Under the pieces are notes generated by a model. That model worked only from the letters and a program-made list of their open reading frames with translations, was not told where the DNA came from and made no database searches. The position numbers and the translations under genes are program-made. Positions 5,647 to 12,262 of a stretch of DNA of 12,287 bases are shown one piece after another. How positions within the stretch are numbered: position 1 is the first letter of the stretch; each line of letters opens with the position of its first letter. The stretch covers positions 1 to 12,287 of the forward strand of contig JAFZJT010000058.1 of assembly GCA_017553815.1 (NCBI GenBank), in the 5' to 3' direction. The DNA comes from Clostridia bacterium. Lineage in GTDB: Bacteria > Bacillota_A > Clostridia > Christensenellales > CAG-138.

Positions 5647-5898
5647 CTCGATGCCGCGCAGAACGGAGAAGCAGAGCCCGTGCGCCTGGTGCTCGCCGTG
5701 GTAGGGGTCCTGCCCGAGGATGACCGCCTTGGTGTCCTCAAATGAGGTGAAGCGAAGCGCGTTGAATATGTCGTGCATATCGGGGTAGACGGTGCGCGTT
5801 CTGTACTCATTCACAAGGAAGCGGCGAAGCTCCTTGTAGTATTCCTTTTCAAATTCATCCGCAAGGATGCTGTCCCAATCGTTGCCGAGGTTGACCAT
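5227..5898 (-). CDS. ung: Uracil-DNA glycosylase (family 1)
   Basis: This 223-residue enzyme removes uracil from DNA in base excision repair, in the cytoplasm. The diagnostic motifs are complete. GQDPYHGEHQAHGLCFSV carries the water-activating Asp at about residue 64. PPPSLKNIYKEL is followed by the LLWGA strand, and HPSPLSAYNGFFGC carries the catalytic His at about residue 186 and the DNA-intercalation loop. Length is normal for the family. ATG 5896-5898 is preceded by GGAGG (about 5904-5908). A consensus promoter lies upstream and a terminator downstream, so it is a monocistronic unit. A 5'-truncated second copy lies 1.77 kb downstream on the same strand, and the two bracket an accessory cassette. 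Confidence 0.97.
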   Translation of the reverse strand: MVNLGNDWDSILADEFEKEYYKELRRFLVNEYRTRTVYPDMHDIFNALRFTSFEDTKAVILGQDPYHGEHQAHGLCFSVLRGIEPPPSLKNIYKELASDVGFIPPMHGELTHWAKQGVLMLNAVLTVRAHQANSHKGCGWEKFTDRVIAELNNKKTPVVFLLWGANARQKARVITNPIHVKLETVHPSPLSAYNGFFGCRHFSKCNEILEKSGQMPVDWQLPE

Positions 5899-5926
5899 GG
5901 TTTCCTCCGTTAAAAAAGCTATATCA

Positions 5927-5955
5927 ATGATATGCCTAAAGCCTCAGAATGTCAA
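5927..5955 (-). promoter_or_regulatory. ung promoter
   Basis: On the minus strand TTGACA (5950-5955) and TATCAT (5927-5932) are 17 bp apart, 28 bp upstream of the ung start codon. The -10 box lies in a short inverted repeat, ATATCA-A-TGATAT (5921-5933). Confidence 0.8.
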
Positions 5956-5969
5956 TAGAAACAAGATAC

Positions 5970-5999
5970 TTGACGCTATGGTATATCACTTGATATAAT
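5970..5999 (+). promoter_or_regulatory. Promoter of the small membrane protein gene
   Basis: TTGACG (5970-5975) and TATAAT (5994-5999) are separated by 18 bp, 30 bp upstream of the ATG at 6030. An inverted repeat TATATCA-CT-TGATATA (5982-5997) covers the spacer and -10 box. Its half-site ATATCA is the same as in the ung promoter, facing the other way 55-60 bp away. Confidence 0.75.
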
Positions 6000-6029
6000 G
6001 ATAGTATATTAAACCGAGGAGGAGAGGCT

Positions 6030-6446
6030 ATGCAGCCAGCGGTCAAGAGGATAATTCATTCGCTCATATGTATCCTTCCGTTTGCGGTGCTTTTTGCGCT
6101 GACGGAGCTGTTTTTCAAGGACGCCTATCTTTTCGCGTGGATGCGCGAGCATTGGTATCTGCTTCTCTTCGCCGCAGCCGCGGTGATAGGCTTTATAAAT
6201 TTCAAAGCGGGCGCGGCGTTTTCGCTTTCATACTTCGTTTCGCTGACGGCGGCTCAGCTTATAGGCGATGCGGTGCAAAAGCATCGAGCCGCAAGAATCA
6301 CGGCGGATATGAGCGAGGGGGAGAGCTCCAAGCTCATGGAGAATAATCCCGCGTTTGCAATATGGCTCGCCGTATTTGCGGAGCTGTTGCTTTTCTGCGT
6401 CATTTTCGCAATCCTTAGGCGGCGCAAATCGGGCGCGAGCGCGTGA
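6030..6446 (+). CDS. Small integral membrane protein, function unknown
   Basis: This 138-residue protein has four probable membrane helices at about residues 8-29, 42-57, 62-82 and 107-129. They are joined by short charged loops: KDAYLFAWMREH between the first two, and a longer cytoplasmic-type loop QKHRAARITADMSEGESSK before the last. The C terminus is basic (RRRKSGASA). The ATG has a strong GAGGAGGAG Shine-Dalgarno (6016-6024) and its own promoter at 5970-5999. There is no signal for a substrate or catalytic function, and I do not recognise a family. It is divergent from ung and 98 bp upstream of the SCIFF peptide gene, which has its own promoter, so a shared role with either neighbour is not implied. 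Confidence 0.82.
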   Translation: MQPAVKRIIHSLICILPFAVLFALTELFFKDAYLFAWMREHWYLLLFAAAAVIGFINFKAGAAFSLSYFVSLTAAQLIGDAVQKHRAARITADMSEGESSKLMENNPAFAIWLAVFAELLLFCVIFAILRRRKSGASA

Positions 6447-6481
6447 TATTCGGCAGATTCGATGAAAAATCCCGTTTTTAT

Positions 6482-6510
6482 TTGACTTAACGGTTTTACT
6501 ATGCTATAAT
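6482..6510 (+). promoter_or_regulatory. scfA promoter with extended -10
   Basis: TTGACT (6482-6487) and TATAAT (6505-6510) are separated by 17 bp, with TG one base before the -10 box (TGCTATAAT). It lies 35 bp upstream of the SCIFF peptide start, with GGAGG at 6532-6536. A near-ideal promoter suits a highly expressed small peptide. Confidence 0.87.
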
Positions 6511-6544
6511 AGCTCAGTTAAAATCTTTTTCGGAGGATAAGAAA

Positions 6545-6697
6545 ATGAAACGAATCGTTACTCTTAACGAAAAGACCCTTTGCGAAAGCGCGAAGAACGG
6601 CGGTTGCGGCGAGTGCCAGACCTCCTGCCAGAGCGCCTGCAAGACCAGCTGCGGCATTGCGAACCAGCAGTGTGAAAATGCCGAGAAGGCAGAATAA
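6545..6697 (+). CDS. scfA: SCIFF (six-cysteine) ranthipeptide precursor
   Basis: This 50-residue peptide was found by translating the gap before the radical SAM gene. It reads MKRIVTLNEKTLCESAKNGG, then CGECQTSCQSACKTSC and GIANQQCENAEKAE. The leader (MKxIxTLNxKTL) and the CGECQTSCQSACKTSC core are the hallmark of the SCIFF family of Clostridia. There the adjacent radical SAM/SPASM enzyme makes a thioether between a core Cys and a Thr five residues later. The six conserved cysteines are at residues 21, 24, 28, 32, 36 and 43. This peptide has a seventh at 13 in the leader. Residue 37, right after the fifth conserved Cys, is Gly rather than the Thr I recall from characterised members. GGAGG lies 8 bp before the ATG. 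The biological role of SCIFF peptides is not settled. Confidence 0.95.
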   Translation: MKRIVTLNEKTLCESAKNGGCGECQTSCQSACKTSCGIANQQCENAEKAE

Positions 6698-6710
6698 GCC
6701 ATCGCAAACT

Positions 6711-6735
6711 ATGCCGCCTTATGGCGGCATTTTTT
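6711..6735 (+). terminator. Terminator/attenuator between scfA and scfB
   Basis: ATGCCGCC (6711-6718) and GGCGGCAT (6723-6730) form an 8-bp stem with a TTAT loop, followed by T5 (6731-6735). It starts 14 bp after the scfA stop. Partial read-through would give much more peptide mRNA than maturase mRNA from one promoter. Confidence 0.85.
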
Positions 6736-6743
6736 GCTAATGA

Positions 6744-6794
6744 AGCCGCCTTCGGCTAATGAAGAAATTGAGGTAGGAAACGCAAGGGCGTTTC
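6744..6794 (+). promoter_or_regulatory. Two further hairpins in the scfA-scfB spacer
   Basis: AGCCG-CCTT-CGGCT (6744-6757) and GAAACGC-AAGG-GCGTTTC (6777-6794) are perfect stems. The second ends 22 bp before the scfB ATG and is followed after four bases by T5 at 6799-6803. With the terminator at 6711-6735 this makes three consecutive hairpins in a 119-bp spacer. They may tune read-through, mRNA processing or translation of scfB. Confidence 0.5.
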
Positions 6795-6816
6795 GGATGA
6801 TTTTTCGGTAATAAGG

Positions 6817-8190
6817 ATGATACATCAATACAAACTCGGCGGAATGAATATGGTAATCGACGCCTGCTCGGGCAGCGTTCACGCGGTGGACGATATCGCG
6901 TACGAGCTGATCGGCGGTTTCGAGGAAAAAACGCGGGAGGAGCTTATAGAGGAGCTCTCCGCGCGCTTTAACGTGCAAAAAAGCGAGATAGAAGAAATTT
7001 ACGGTGATATTGCGGAGCTCAAGGCGGCGGGCAAGCTCTTTGCGCCCGATGATTTCGAGCCGATGGCGGGCGAGCTGAAGGCGCGGACTGCGGGCGTGGT
7101 CAAGGCGCTTTGCCTGCATGTTGCGCACACCTGCAACCTCAACTGCTCCTATTGCTTCGCCTCTCAGGGCAAATATAGCGGCGAACGCGCTCTGATGAGC
7201 TTCGAGGTCGGAAAACGCGCGCTCGATTTTCTCATCGAAAACTCGGGCTCAAGGCATAATCTCGAGGTCGATTTCTTCGGCGGCGAGCCGCTTATGAACT
7301 TCGATGTCGTAAAAAGGCTCACCGAGTATGCGCGAAGCATCGAAAAGCAGCACAATAAAAACTTCCGCTTCACGCTTACCACCAACGGCGTTTTGATCGA
7401 TGATGAGGTCATCGACTTTGCCAATCGCGAGATGAGCAACGTGGTTTTGAGTCTCGACGGCAGAAAGGAAGTGCACGACCGTTTCCGCGTGGACTACGCG
7501 GGAAACGGCAGCTTCGATAAAATCGTGCCGAAATTCCAAAAGCTCGTCGCGGCGCGCGGCGGCAAAAACTACTATATGCGCGGCACCTTCACCCACCATA
7601 ACCCCGATTTCCTTGAGGACGTTAAGGCGATGCTCGATCTCGGCTTCACCGAGCTTTCGATGGAGCCCGTGGTCTGTGCCGAGGATGACCCCTCCGCGCT
7701 CACGAAGGAGGATATTGAGCTCGTTATGCGCCAATATGAGGAGCTTGCGGAGCTGATGAAAGCCCGAAGAACAGATGGAAAGCCATTCACCTTCTATCAT
7801 TATATGATCGATCTGATCGGCGGCCCCTGCATCTATAAGCGCATATCGGGTTGCGGGAGCGGCACCGAGTACATGGCCGTCACCCCATGGGGCGACCTCT
7901 ACCCCTGCCATCAGTTCGTGGGCGATGAGAGCTATCGCCTCGGAAGCGTTTTCGAGGGCGTGACTAATACGAAGGTGCGCGATGAATTCGCCTCGTGCAA
8001 CGTGTATGCGCGCGAGGATTGCCACGACTGCTGGGCGAAGCTGTATTGCTCTGGCGGCTGCGCGGCGAACGCCTACCATGCAACGGGCAGTATTCGCGGC
8101 GTGTATAAGCCGGGCTGCGAGCTGTTCAAAAAGCGCATGGAGTGCGCAATAATGCTTGAAGCATCAAGGCTCTTGGAGAATATGGAATGA
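6817..8190 (+). CDS. scfB: SCIFF peptide radical SAM/SPASM maturase
   Basis: This 457-residue enzyme is predicted to form the thioether cross-link in the SCIFF peptide using S-adenosylmethionine and iron-sulfur clusters in the cytoplasm. Residues 1-85 (MIHQYKLGGMNMVIDACSGS, VHAVDDIAYEL) match the peptide-recognition region typical of SCIFF maturases. The radical SAM domain has CNLNCSYC with cluster ligands Cys106, Cys110 and Cys113, then FFGGEPLMNFD (about 153-163) and LTTNG. The SPASM region from about residue 338 carries Cys338, 346, 364, 394, 402, 405, 411, 415 and 434 (CHDCWAKLYCSGGC), enough for two auxiliary clusters. The ATG has only AAGG immediately before it, so initiation looks weak. 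However, the translation begins exactly like family members. It overlaps the downstream decarboxylase gene by 4 bp. Confidence 0.96.
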   Translation: MIHQYKLGGMNMVIDACSGSVHAVDDIAYELIGGFEEKTREELIEELSARFNVQKSEIEEIYGDIAELKAAGKLFAPDDFEPMAGELKARTAGVVKALCLHVAHTCNLNCSYCFASQGKYSGERALMSFEVGKRALDFLIENSGSRHNLEVDFFGGEPLMNFDVVKRLTEYARSIEKQHNKNFRFTLTTNGVLIDDEVIDFANREMSNVVLSLDGRKEVHDRFRVDYAGNGSFDKIVPKFQKLVAARGGKNYYMRGTFTHHNPDFLEDVKAMLDLGFTELSMEPVVCAEDDPSALTKEDIELVMRQYEELAELMKARRTDGKPFTFYHYMIDLIGGPCIYKRISGCGSGTEYMAVTPWGDLYPCHQFVGDESYRLGSVFEGVTNTKVRDEFASCNVYAREDCHDCWAKLYCSGGCAANAYHATGSIRGVYKPGCELFKKRMECAIMLEASRLLENME

Positions 8191-9560
8191 GCAAAACGCC
8201 CATCTGCGATTTTGTGAATAACTATGCGAAAAGCGGCACCGTGCGGGCCCACATGCCCGCCCATAAGGGCGCCGCTTTTTTGGGATGCGAAGCGCGGGAC
8301 ATAACCGAGGTCAAGGGTGCGGACGAATTATACGGCGCGAGCGGGATAATCAAAAGGAGCGAGCGCATAGCGTCCGAAACTTTCGGCACGGGCGAGACAT
8401 TTTACTCCACCGAGGGGTCGTCCCTTTGCATCCGCGCCATGCTTTTCCTCACCCAAATGCACGCAAAGGAGCGGGGGAGCGCGGGCAAAACCGTGCTCGC
8501 GGGCAGGAACGCGCATAAAACGCTCATCTCCGCCGCCGCGCTCCTCGATATGGATATCGAATGGCTCTACCAAAGCGAGGGCGCGGAAAACGGAGCGAAG
8601 GGAAGCCTTTTAAGCTGTATCATAGATGAAAAAACGCTTGGAAAGGCGCTCGAAAAAGCGGGGGAAAAGCCCGTCGCCGTGTACATCACCTCGCCCGATT
8701 ATCTAGGAAACATCACCGATATCGCGGCGCTTTCAAGGGTGTGCAGGGCGCATTCGGTGCCGCTTATAGTGGACAACGCCCACGGCGCGTATCTGCGCTT
8801 TTTGAAGCCCTGCATCCACCCTATCGCGCTCGGAGCGGATATGTGCTGCGACAGCGCGCATAAGACCCTTCCCTGCCTGACGGGGGCGGCGTATCTGCAT
8901 ATAGGCAAGGGTGCGCCGAAGCTTTTTTTCGAGATGGCGGAGAAGGCGCTTGCGCTGTTTGCATCCACAAGCCCGTCGTATCTTATTTTGCAGTCGCTCG
9001 ACGCCTTCAATGGGCTGCATGGCGAAGCCTACGAAAGAAAGCTTGAAAAAACGGCGCAGCGGCTTGACGGGATAAAACAAAGGCTCGAGGAATTCGGCTA
9101 TGCGCTTATCGGAAACGAACGCTTGAAGCTGAGCTTCGCGCCGAAGAGCCTCGGCTATACGGGGCTTGAGCTTGCTCAGAAGCTGCGCGAATGCGGCGTG
9201 GAATGCGAGTTTGCGGATCCCGACTACATAGTTTTGATGCTCTCGCCGCAGACGGGGGAGGGGGGCTTTTCGCGCATCGAAAACGTGCTTCTTTCAATCG
9301 AAAAACGCGCTCCGATAGAGGAAAAACCGCCGCGCATTCCAAGGCTTGAGCGCACACTTTCCGTTCGCGAGGCGGTGCTCTCGCCGCAGGAAAGGGTCGG
9401 CATAGATAACGCCGCGGGGCGCATCCTCGCGCTCGACTACTGCGCCTGCCCGCCCGCCGTGCCGATAGCGGTCGCGGGGGAAAGGCTCGACGAGGCCGCG
9501 ATAGAATGCTTGAAGTATTACAGCGTTTGCGAGATAAGCGCGGTGAAGAAAAACTCTTGA
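8187..9560 (+). CDS. Orn/Lys/Arg decarboxylase-like PLP enzyme (short form)
   Basis: This 457-residue, fold-type I PLP enzyme belongs to the amino-acid decarboxylase group that includes SpeA of Bacillus. N-terminal RAHMPAHKG and GADELYGASGIIKRSE are followed by STEGSS, GRNAHKT (about 107-112), VDNAHGAYLRF (about 195-205) and CDSAHKTLPCLTGAAYLH. The last carries the Schiff-base Lys at about residue 226. Members decarboxylate arginine, lysine or ornithine to polyamines, but substrate cannot be told from sequence and divergent members exist. The start codon overlaps the scfB stop (ATGA at 8187-8190), implying translational coupling with the SCIFF maturase. The C-terminal part has GVECEFADPDYIVLMLSPQT, as in the family. 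There is no sign of truncation for the short subclass. A role in the SCIFF pathway is only a contextual inference. Confidence 0.9.
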   Translation: MSKTPICDFVNNYAKSGTVRAHMPAHKGAAFLGCEARDITEVKGADELYGASGIIKRSERIASETFGTGETFYSTEGSSLCIRAMLFLTQMHAKERGSAGKTVLAGRNAHKTLISAAALLDMDIEWLYQSEGAENGAKGSLLSCIIDEKTLGKALEKAGEKPVAVYITSPDYLGNITDIAALSRVCRAHSVPLIVDNAHGAYLRFLKPCIHPIALGADMCCDSAHKTLPCLTGAAYLHIGKGAPKLFFEMAEKALALFASTSPSYLILQSLDAFNGLHGEAYERKLEKTAQRLDGIKQRLEEFGYALIGNERLKLSFAPKSLGYTGLELAQKLRECGVECEFADPDYIVLMLSPQTGEGGFSRIENVLLSIEKRAPIEEKPPRIPRLERTLSVREAVLSPQERVGIDNAAGRILALDYCACPPAVPIAVAGERLDEAAIECLKYYSVCEISAVKKNS

Positions 9561-9571
9561 GACAGGGCACG

Positions 9572-9577
9572 TATAAT
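9572..9577 (+). promoter_or_regulatory. Possible -10 element upstream of the MATE gene
   Basis: A TATAAT lies 23 bp before the MATE start and is flanked by GCAC (9567-9570) and GTGC (9579-9582) as an inverted pair. No convincing -35 box is present at the correct distance. It could be a secondary promoter within the scf operon, or chance. Confidence 0.3.
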
Positions 9578-9600
9578 TGTGCTTTGTGGGATAAATTTTT

Positions 9601-10956
9601 ATGGATAATGCGGCAATAAAGAATAAAAAGGGCGATTTGACGGGCGGCTCCATCGGAAAGAGCCTCATTTTCTTCTTCATTCCGATACTCGCGGGAACCT
9701 GGTTTCAGCAGCTCTATAACGCGGTGGATGCGGCGATAGTCGGGCGATTCGTCGGAAGCGAGGCGCTTGCTGCCGTCGGCGGAAGCGCGGCGCTGATACT
9801 GAACCTCTTCATCGGCTTCTTCATCGCGCTCTCGACCGGCGCAACGGTTGTAATTTCGCATATCTTCGGCGCGAACGAGGATGGCGAGCTCGGCAGGGCG
9901 ACGGGCACGGCGACCGCGTTCAGCCTTCTCTTCGGGCTCGTCTGCGGAGCGGTCTGCTTTATTTTTGCGCCCAAGATGCTTGAGATAATGAAAACGCCCG
10001 CCGAAACGATGGATGACGCGGTCGTCTATCTCAGGATATGCTTCGCGGTAACGCCCGCGGTGCTGATGCTGAATACCGAAAGTGCGCTTTTACGCGCCGT
10101 GGGCGATTCGGCACGCCCCTTCATCTTCATGGCGATAGCCTGCGTAATAAATATCGCGCTCGACCTGCTCTTTATCGCGCGATTCAACTGGGGCGTTAAG
10201 GGCGCGGCGCTTGCGACCGTGATCTCCCAATGTGTGAACTGCCTGCTTCTGACCGTTACGCTTTTTACAACAAAACAGCCCTACAAGCTGAAGCTGAAGA
10301 ATATTCGTCTGCACCGCGATATGCTCAAGCGAATGATGCGCATCGGCCTTCCTTCGGGGCTTGAGGCGAGTATGTACAGCGTTTCAAACATGGTGATACA
10401 GGTTGCGGTGAACTCGCTCGGCACCATTGTGGTGGCCTCGTGGTCGCTCTCGGGCAAGCTCGACGGCTTCTACTGGGCCATGGCGCAGGCGACGAATGCG
10501 GCGGTGATGAGCTTCGTGGGCCAGAACTACGGCGCGGGGCGGCACGACAGGGTGCACGGATGCGTCAAAACGGGTCTCAAGCTCTTCAGCATAATGACGG
10601 TCGTAATGAGCGCGCTCATAATAACGACCGCGCCGCAGGCGCTGAAGCTTTTCACGAGGGAAGCGGAGGTTATTTCAACGACGTACACGCTGGTTCTCTA
10701 TTTCGTTCCGTTCTATTTTATCTGGACCGCGATAGAAACGCTTTCGGGTACGCTTCGCGGCTGCGGCGACACGAAGCCGATAATCATAACGGGCGTGGGC
10801 ATCTGCCTTTTCCGCGTTTTTTGGGTGCTCGTTGTTTACAGGCTCTTCCCGACGCTCTTCTGCATCAGCATATCCTATGTTATCGCATGGAGCCTGACGC
10901 TCGCGGCGATGGCGGTGTATTACAGGCGTAACGCGCGGCGGCAGACGGGCGAATAA
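9601..10956 (+). CDS. MATE-family multidrug/organic cation exporter
   Basis: This 451-residue inner-membrane protein is predicted to have twelve helices in two similar halves. The N terminus DLTGGSIGKSLIFFFIPILAGTW is followed by QQLYNAVDAAIVGRFVGSEALAAVG, the signature region of the family's first helices. Later blocks are LLRAVGDSARPFIFMAIACVINIALDLLFI and GLPSGLEASMYSVSNM. The second half carries SFVGQNYGAGRHDRV and ETLSGTLRGCGDTKPIII. MATE transporters export organic cations or drugs using a Na+ or H+ gradient, and this clostridial type is mostly uncharacterised. It starts 40 bp after the decarboxylase stop with a weak GGGAT ribosome binding site, so it is probably co-transcribed with that gene. 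No hairpin follows it before the insertion sequence at 11003. Export of a SCIFF-derived or polyamine product is possible but unsupported by sequence. Confidence 0.94.
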   Translation: MDNAAIKNKKGDLTGGSIGKSLIFFFIPILAGTWFQQLYNAVDAAIVGRFVGSEALAAVGGSAALILNLFIGFFIALSTGATVVISHIFGANEDGELGRATGTATAFSLLFGLVCGAVCFIFAPKMLEIMKTPAETMDDAVVYLRICFAVTPAVLMLNTESALLRAVGDSARPFIFMAIACVINIALDLLFIARFNWGVKGAALATVISQCVNCLLLTVTLFTTKQPYKLKLKNIRLHRDMLKRMMRIGLPSGLEASMYSVSNMVIQVAVNSLGTIVVASWSLSGKLDGFYWAMAQATNAAVMSFVGQNYGAGRHDRVHGCVKTGLKLFSIMTVVMSALIITTAPQALKLFTREAEVISTTYTLVLYFVPFYFIWTAIETLSGTLRGCGDTKPIIITGVGICLFRVFWVLVVYRLFPTLFCISISYVIAWSLTLAAMAVYYRRNARRQTGE

Positions 10957-11002
10957 CAAATAATAAACGCTTAAAAAGTATTTTACTGGGCGCAACCCTT
11001 TG

Positions 11003-11027
11003 TGAACTGCACCCCATTTGTTAGACA
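11003..11027 (+). repeat. Left terminal inverted repeat of the IS
   Basis: It pairs with 12263-12287 in 19 of 25 positions. The inner GTTAGACA block is perfectly conserved. Confidence 0.88.
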
Positions 11028-11029
11028 TG

Positions 11030-11038
11030 TGGTATAAT
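11030..11038 (+). promoter_or_regulatory. Extended -10 promoter element of the IS
   Basis: TGGTATAAT fits TGnTATAAT, 24 bp before the orfA ATG. No -35 box is evident, which is usual for extended -10 promoters. GGGGTGAT upstream of the ATG supplies the ribosome binding site. Confidence 0.6.
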
Positions 11039-11061
11039 ACTAACAAGTGGGGTGATTTTAT

Positions 11062-11412
11062 ATGCCAAAAGGAATAGCAAACAAGAAGTACACCGGCGAA
11101 TTCAAACAGATGGTCGTAGAGACCATGCGAAAAGAAGGATTAAGTTACCGTGAAGCTGCGAGGCGATTTGATATCAGTCGAGACACGCGTGTTTCATCAT
11201 GGGAACGCATCTATCTTGAAGAAGGTCTGGAGGGTCTGTATGTTGAGCGGCGAGGCAGGAAGAGCACCGGAAGGCCACCGAAGCATCTCAAACCGGAGGT
11301 CGAAGAGGATCTGATTGCTGAACTGCAAAGGCTGAGAGCGGAGAACGCATACCTAAAAAAATTGAAGGCCTTGGTTCTCGAAGAGGAACGCCAAAACAAA
11401 AGGCGCAAGTGA
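11062..11412 (+). CDS. IS3-family transposase OrfA (helix-turn-helix subunit)
   Basis: This 116-residue protein binds the IS ends. The N-terminal helix-turn-helix (about residues 8-50) reads YTGEFKQMVVETMRKEGLSYREAARRFDIS. It is followed by a basic linker (RRGRKSTGRPPKHL) and a C-terminal leucine-zipper-like helix, EEDLIAELQRLRAENAYLKKL, used for multimerisation. Length and order match the IS150 group. It overlaps orfB by 4 bp (GTGA at 11409-11412). The functional transposase is expected to be the OrfAB fusion made by -1 frameshifting at 11355-11361, with OrfA alone acting as a regulator. Confidence 0.93.
   Translation: MPKGIANKKYTGEFKQMVVETMRKEGLSYREAARRFDISRDTRVSSWERIYLEEGLEGLYVERRGRKSTGRPPKHLKPEVEEDLIAELQRLRAENAYLKKLKALVLEEERQNKRRK
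11355..11361 (+). other. Programmed -1 frameshift site (A AAA AAA)
   Basis: A run of seven A lies in the right phase: zero-frame codons are CTA AAA AAA TTG. After slippage the -1 frame is open through IEGLGSRRGTPKQKAQ directly into orfB. In IS150-group elements the shift occurs at a comparable A-rich heptamer in the LKK codons. Confidence 0.8.
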
Positions 11413-12251
11413 TCTGGGAACTGAGGCATGAAAACAAGATCACGCTGTTATTGGATATAGCAAAGCTTCCTCGCTCGACGTACTATTACTACGTCAAGCA
11501 TATGAAGGATGAGGACAAGTACGGCGAGATAAAAAAGCAGATCGCTGACATATTCCATGAGAACAAGGGGCGATATGGTTATCGAAGGATAACGATGGAG
11601 ATGCACAACCGAGGCTATGTCATCAATCACAAAACCGTACTGAGATTGATGAATGAAGAGAAGATAAAATGCACGGTGCGCATTAAGAAATATCACTCCT
11701 ACAAGGGTGAAGTCGGCAAGATCGCTCCTAACCTTCTCGAGAGAGATTTCAGCACGAAGGCGCCGAACGAGAAGTGGGTGACGGACGTCACGGAGTTCTC
11801 CCTTTTCGGACAGAAGCTCTATCTGTCACCGATACTCGATCTTCATTCGAGCGATATTGTGAGCTACACAATCAGCGACAGGCCGGTTTTGTCCATGGTA
11901 ATGGACATGGCGCAGCGGGCGCTGTCGGTTCTGCCCCGAGGGGCAGAACCGATCCTGCACTCCGACCAGGGCTGGCAGTACCAACACAAGCAGTATCAGA
12001 AGCTGCTAAAGGAGCATGGTATCAAGCAGAGCATGAGCAGAAAAGGCAACTGCCTTGACAACGCTGTGATGGAAAACTTCTTCGGACTATTGAAGAGCGA
12101 GCTGCTTTACCTGAAAGAGTTCGATTCTTTGGATCAGTTCAAAGCAGAGCTGATCGAGTACCTTGACTACTATAATAACCGTCGTATAAAAGCCAAGCTA
12201 AAGGGCTTGCCTCCTGCTGTTCACAGAAAGAAAGCCCTCAAAGCTGCTTGA
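11409..12251 (+). CDS. IS3-family transposase OrfB (DDE integrase core)
   Basis: This 280-residue catalytic subunit has an HTH_21-type N-terminal region (LPRSTYYYYVK, YGYRRITMEMHNRGY). An rve integrase core follows, with acidic residues at about Asp126 (WVTDVTEF), Asp186 (LHSDQGWQY) and Glu222 (AVMENFFGLLK). The last two are separated by 35 residues, the DD(35)E signature. The C terminus YNNRRIKAKLKGLPPAVHR is also standard. Independent initiation would use GTG at 11409, but the frame is open upstream, so synthesis is expected mainly as an OrfAB fusion. No stop or frameshift interrupts it. A perfect 12-bp inverted repeat lies inside the gene at 11926-11951. Confidence 0.94.
   Translation: MIWELRHENKITLLLDIAKLPRSTYYYYVKHMKDEDKYGEIKKQIADIFHENKGRYGYRRITMEMHNRGYVINHKTVLRLMNEEKIKCTVRIKKYHSYKGEVGKIAPNLLERDFSTKAPNEKWVTDVTEFSLFGQKLYLSPILDLHSSDIVSYTISDRPVLSMVMDMAQRALSVLPRGAEPILHSDQGWQYQHKQYQKLLKEHGIKQSMSRKGNCLDNAVMENFFGLLKSELLYLKEFDSLDQFKAELIEYLDYYNNRRIKAKLKGLPPAVHRKKALKAA
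11926..11951. repeat. Perfect 12-bp inverted repeat inside orfB
   Basis: CGGTTCTGCCCC (11926-11937) and GGGGCAGAACCG (11940-11951) are exact reverse complements around GA. It encodes part of the SVLPRGAEPI segment just before the second catalytic Asp. As RNA it would be a very stable hairpin within the transposase message. Confidence 0.7.
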
Positions 12252-12262
12252 TTTAATTCTTT

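Noticed and set aside
7249..8079. 276-codon open frame on the minus strand
   Set aside because: It is antisense to the radical SAM/SPASM maturase, whose cysteine motifs prove the plus-strand frame. High GC at third codon positions makes such shadows long.
9106..9861. 251-codon open frame on the minus strand
   Set aside because: It is antisense to the end of the decarboxylase and the start of the MATE gene, has an Arg/Ser-rich low-complexity translation, and lacks a ribosome binding site.
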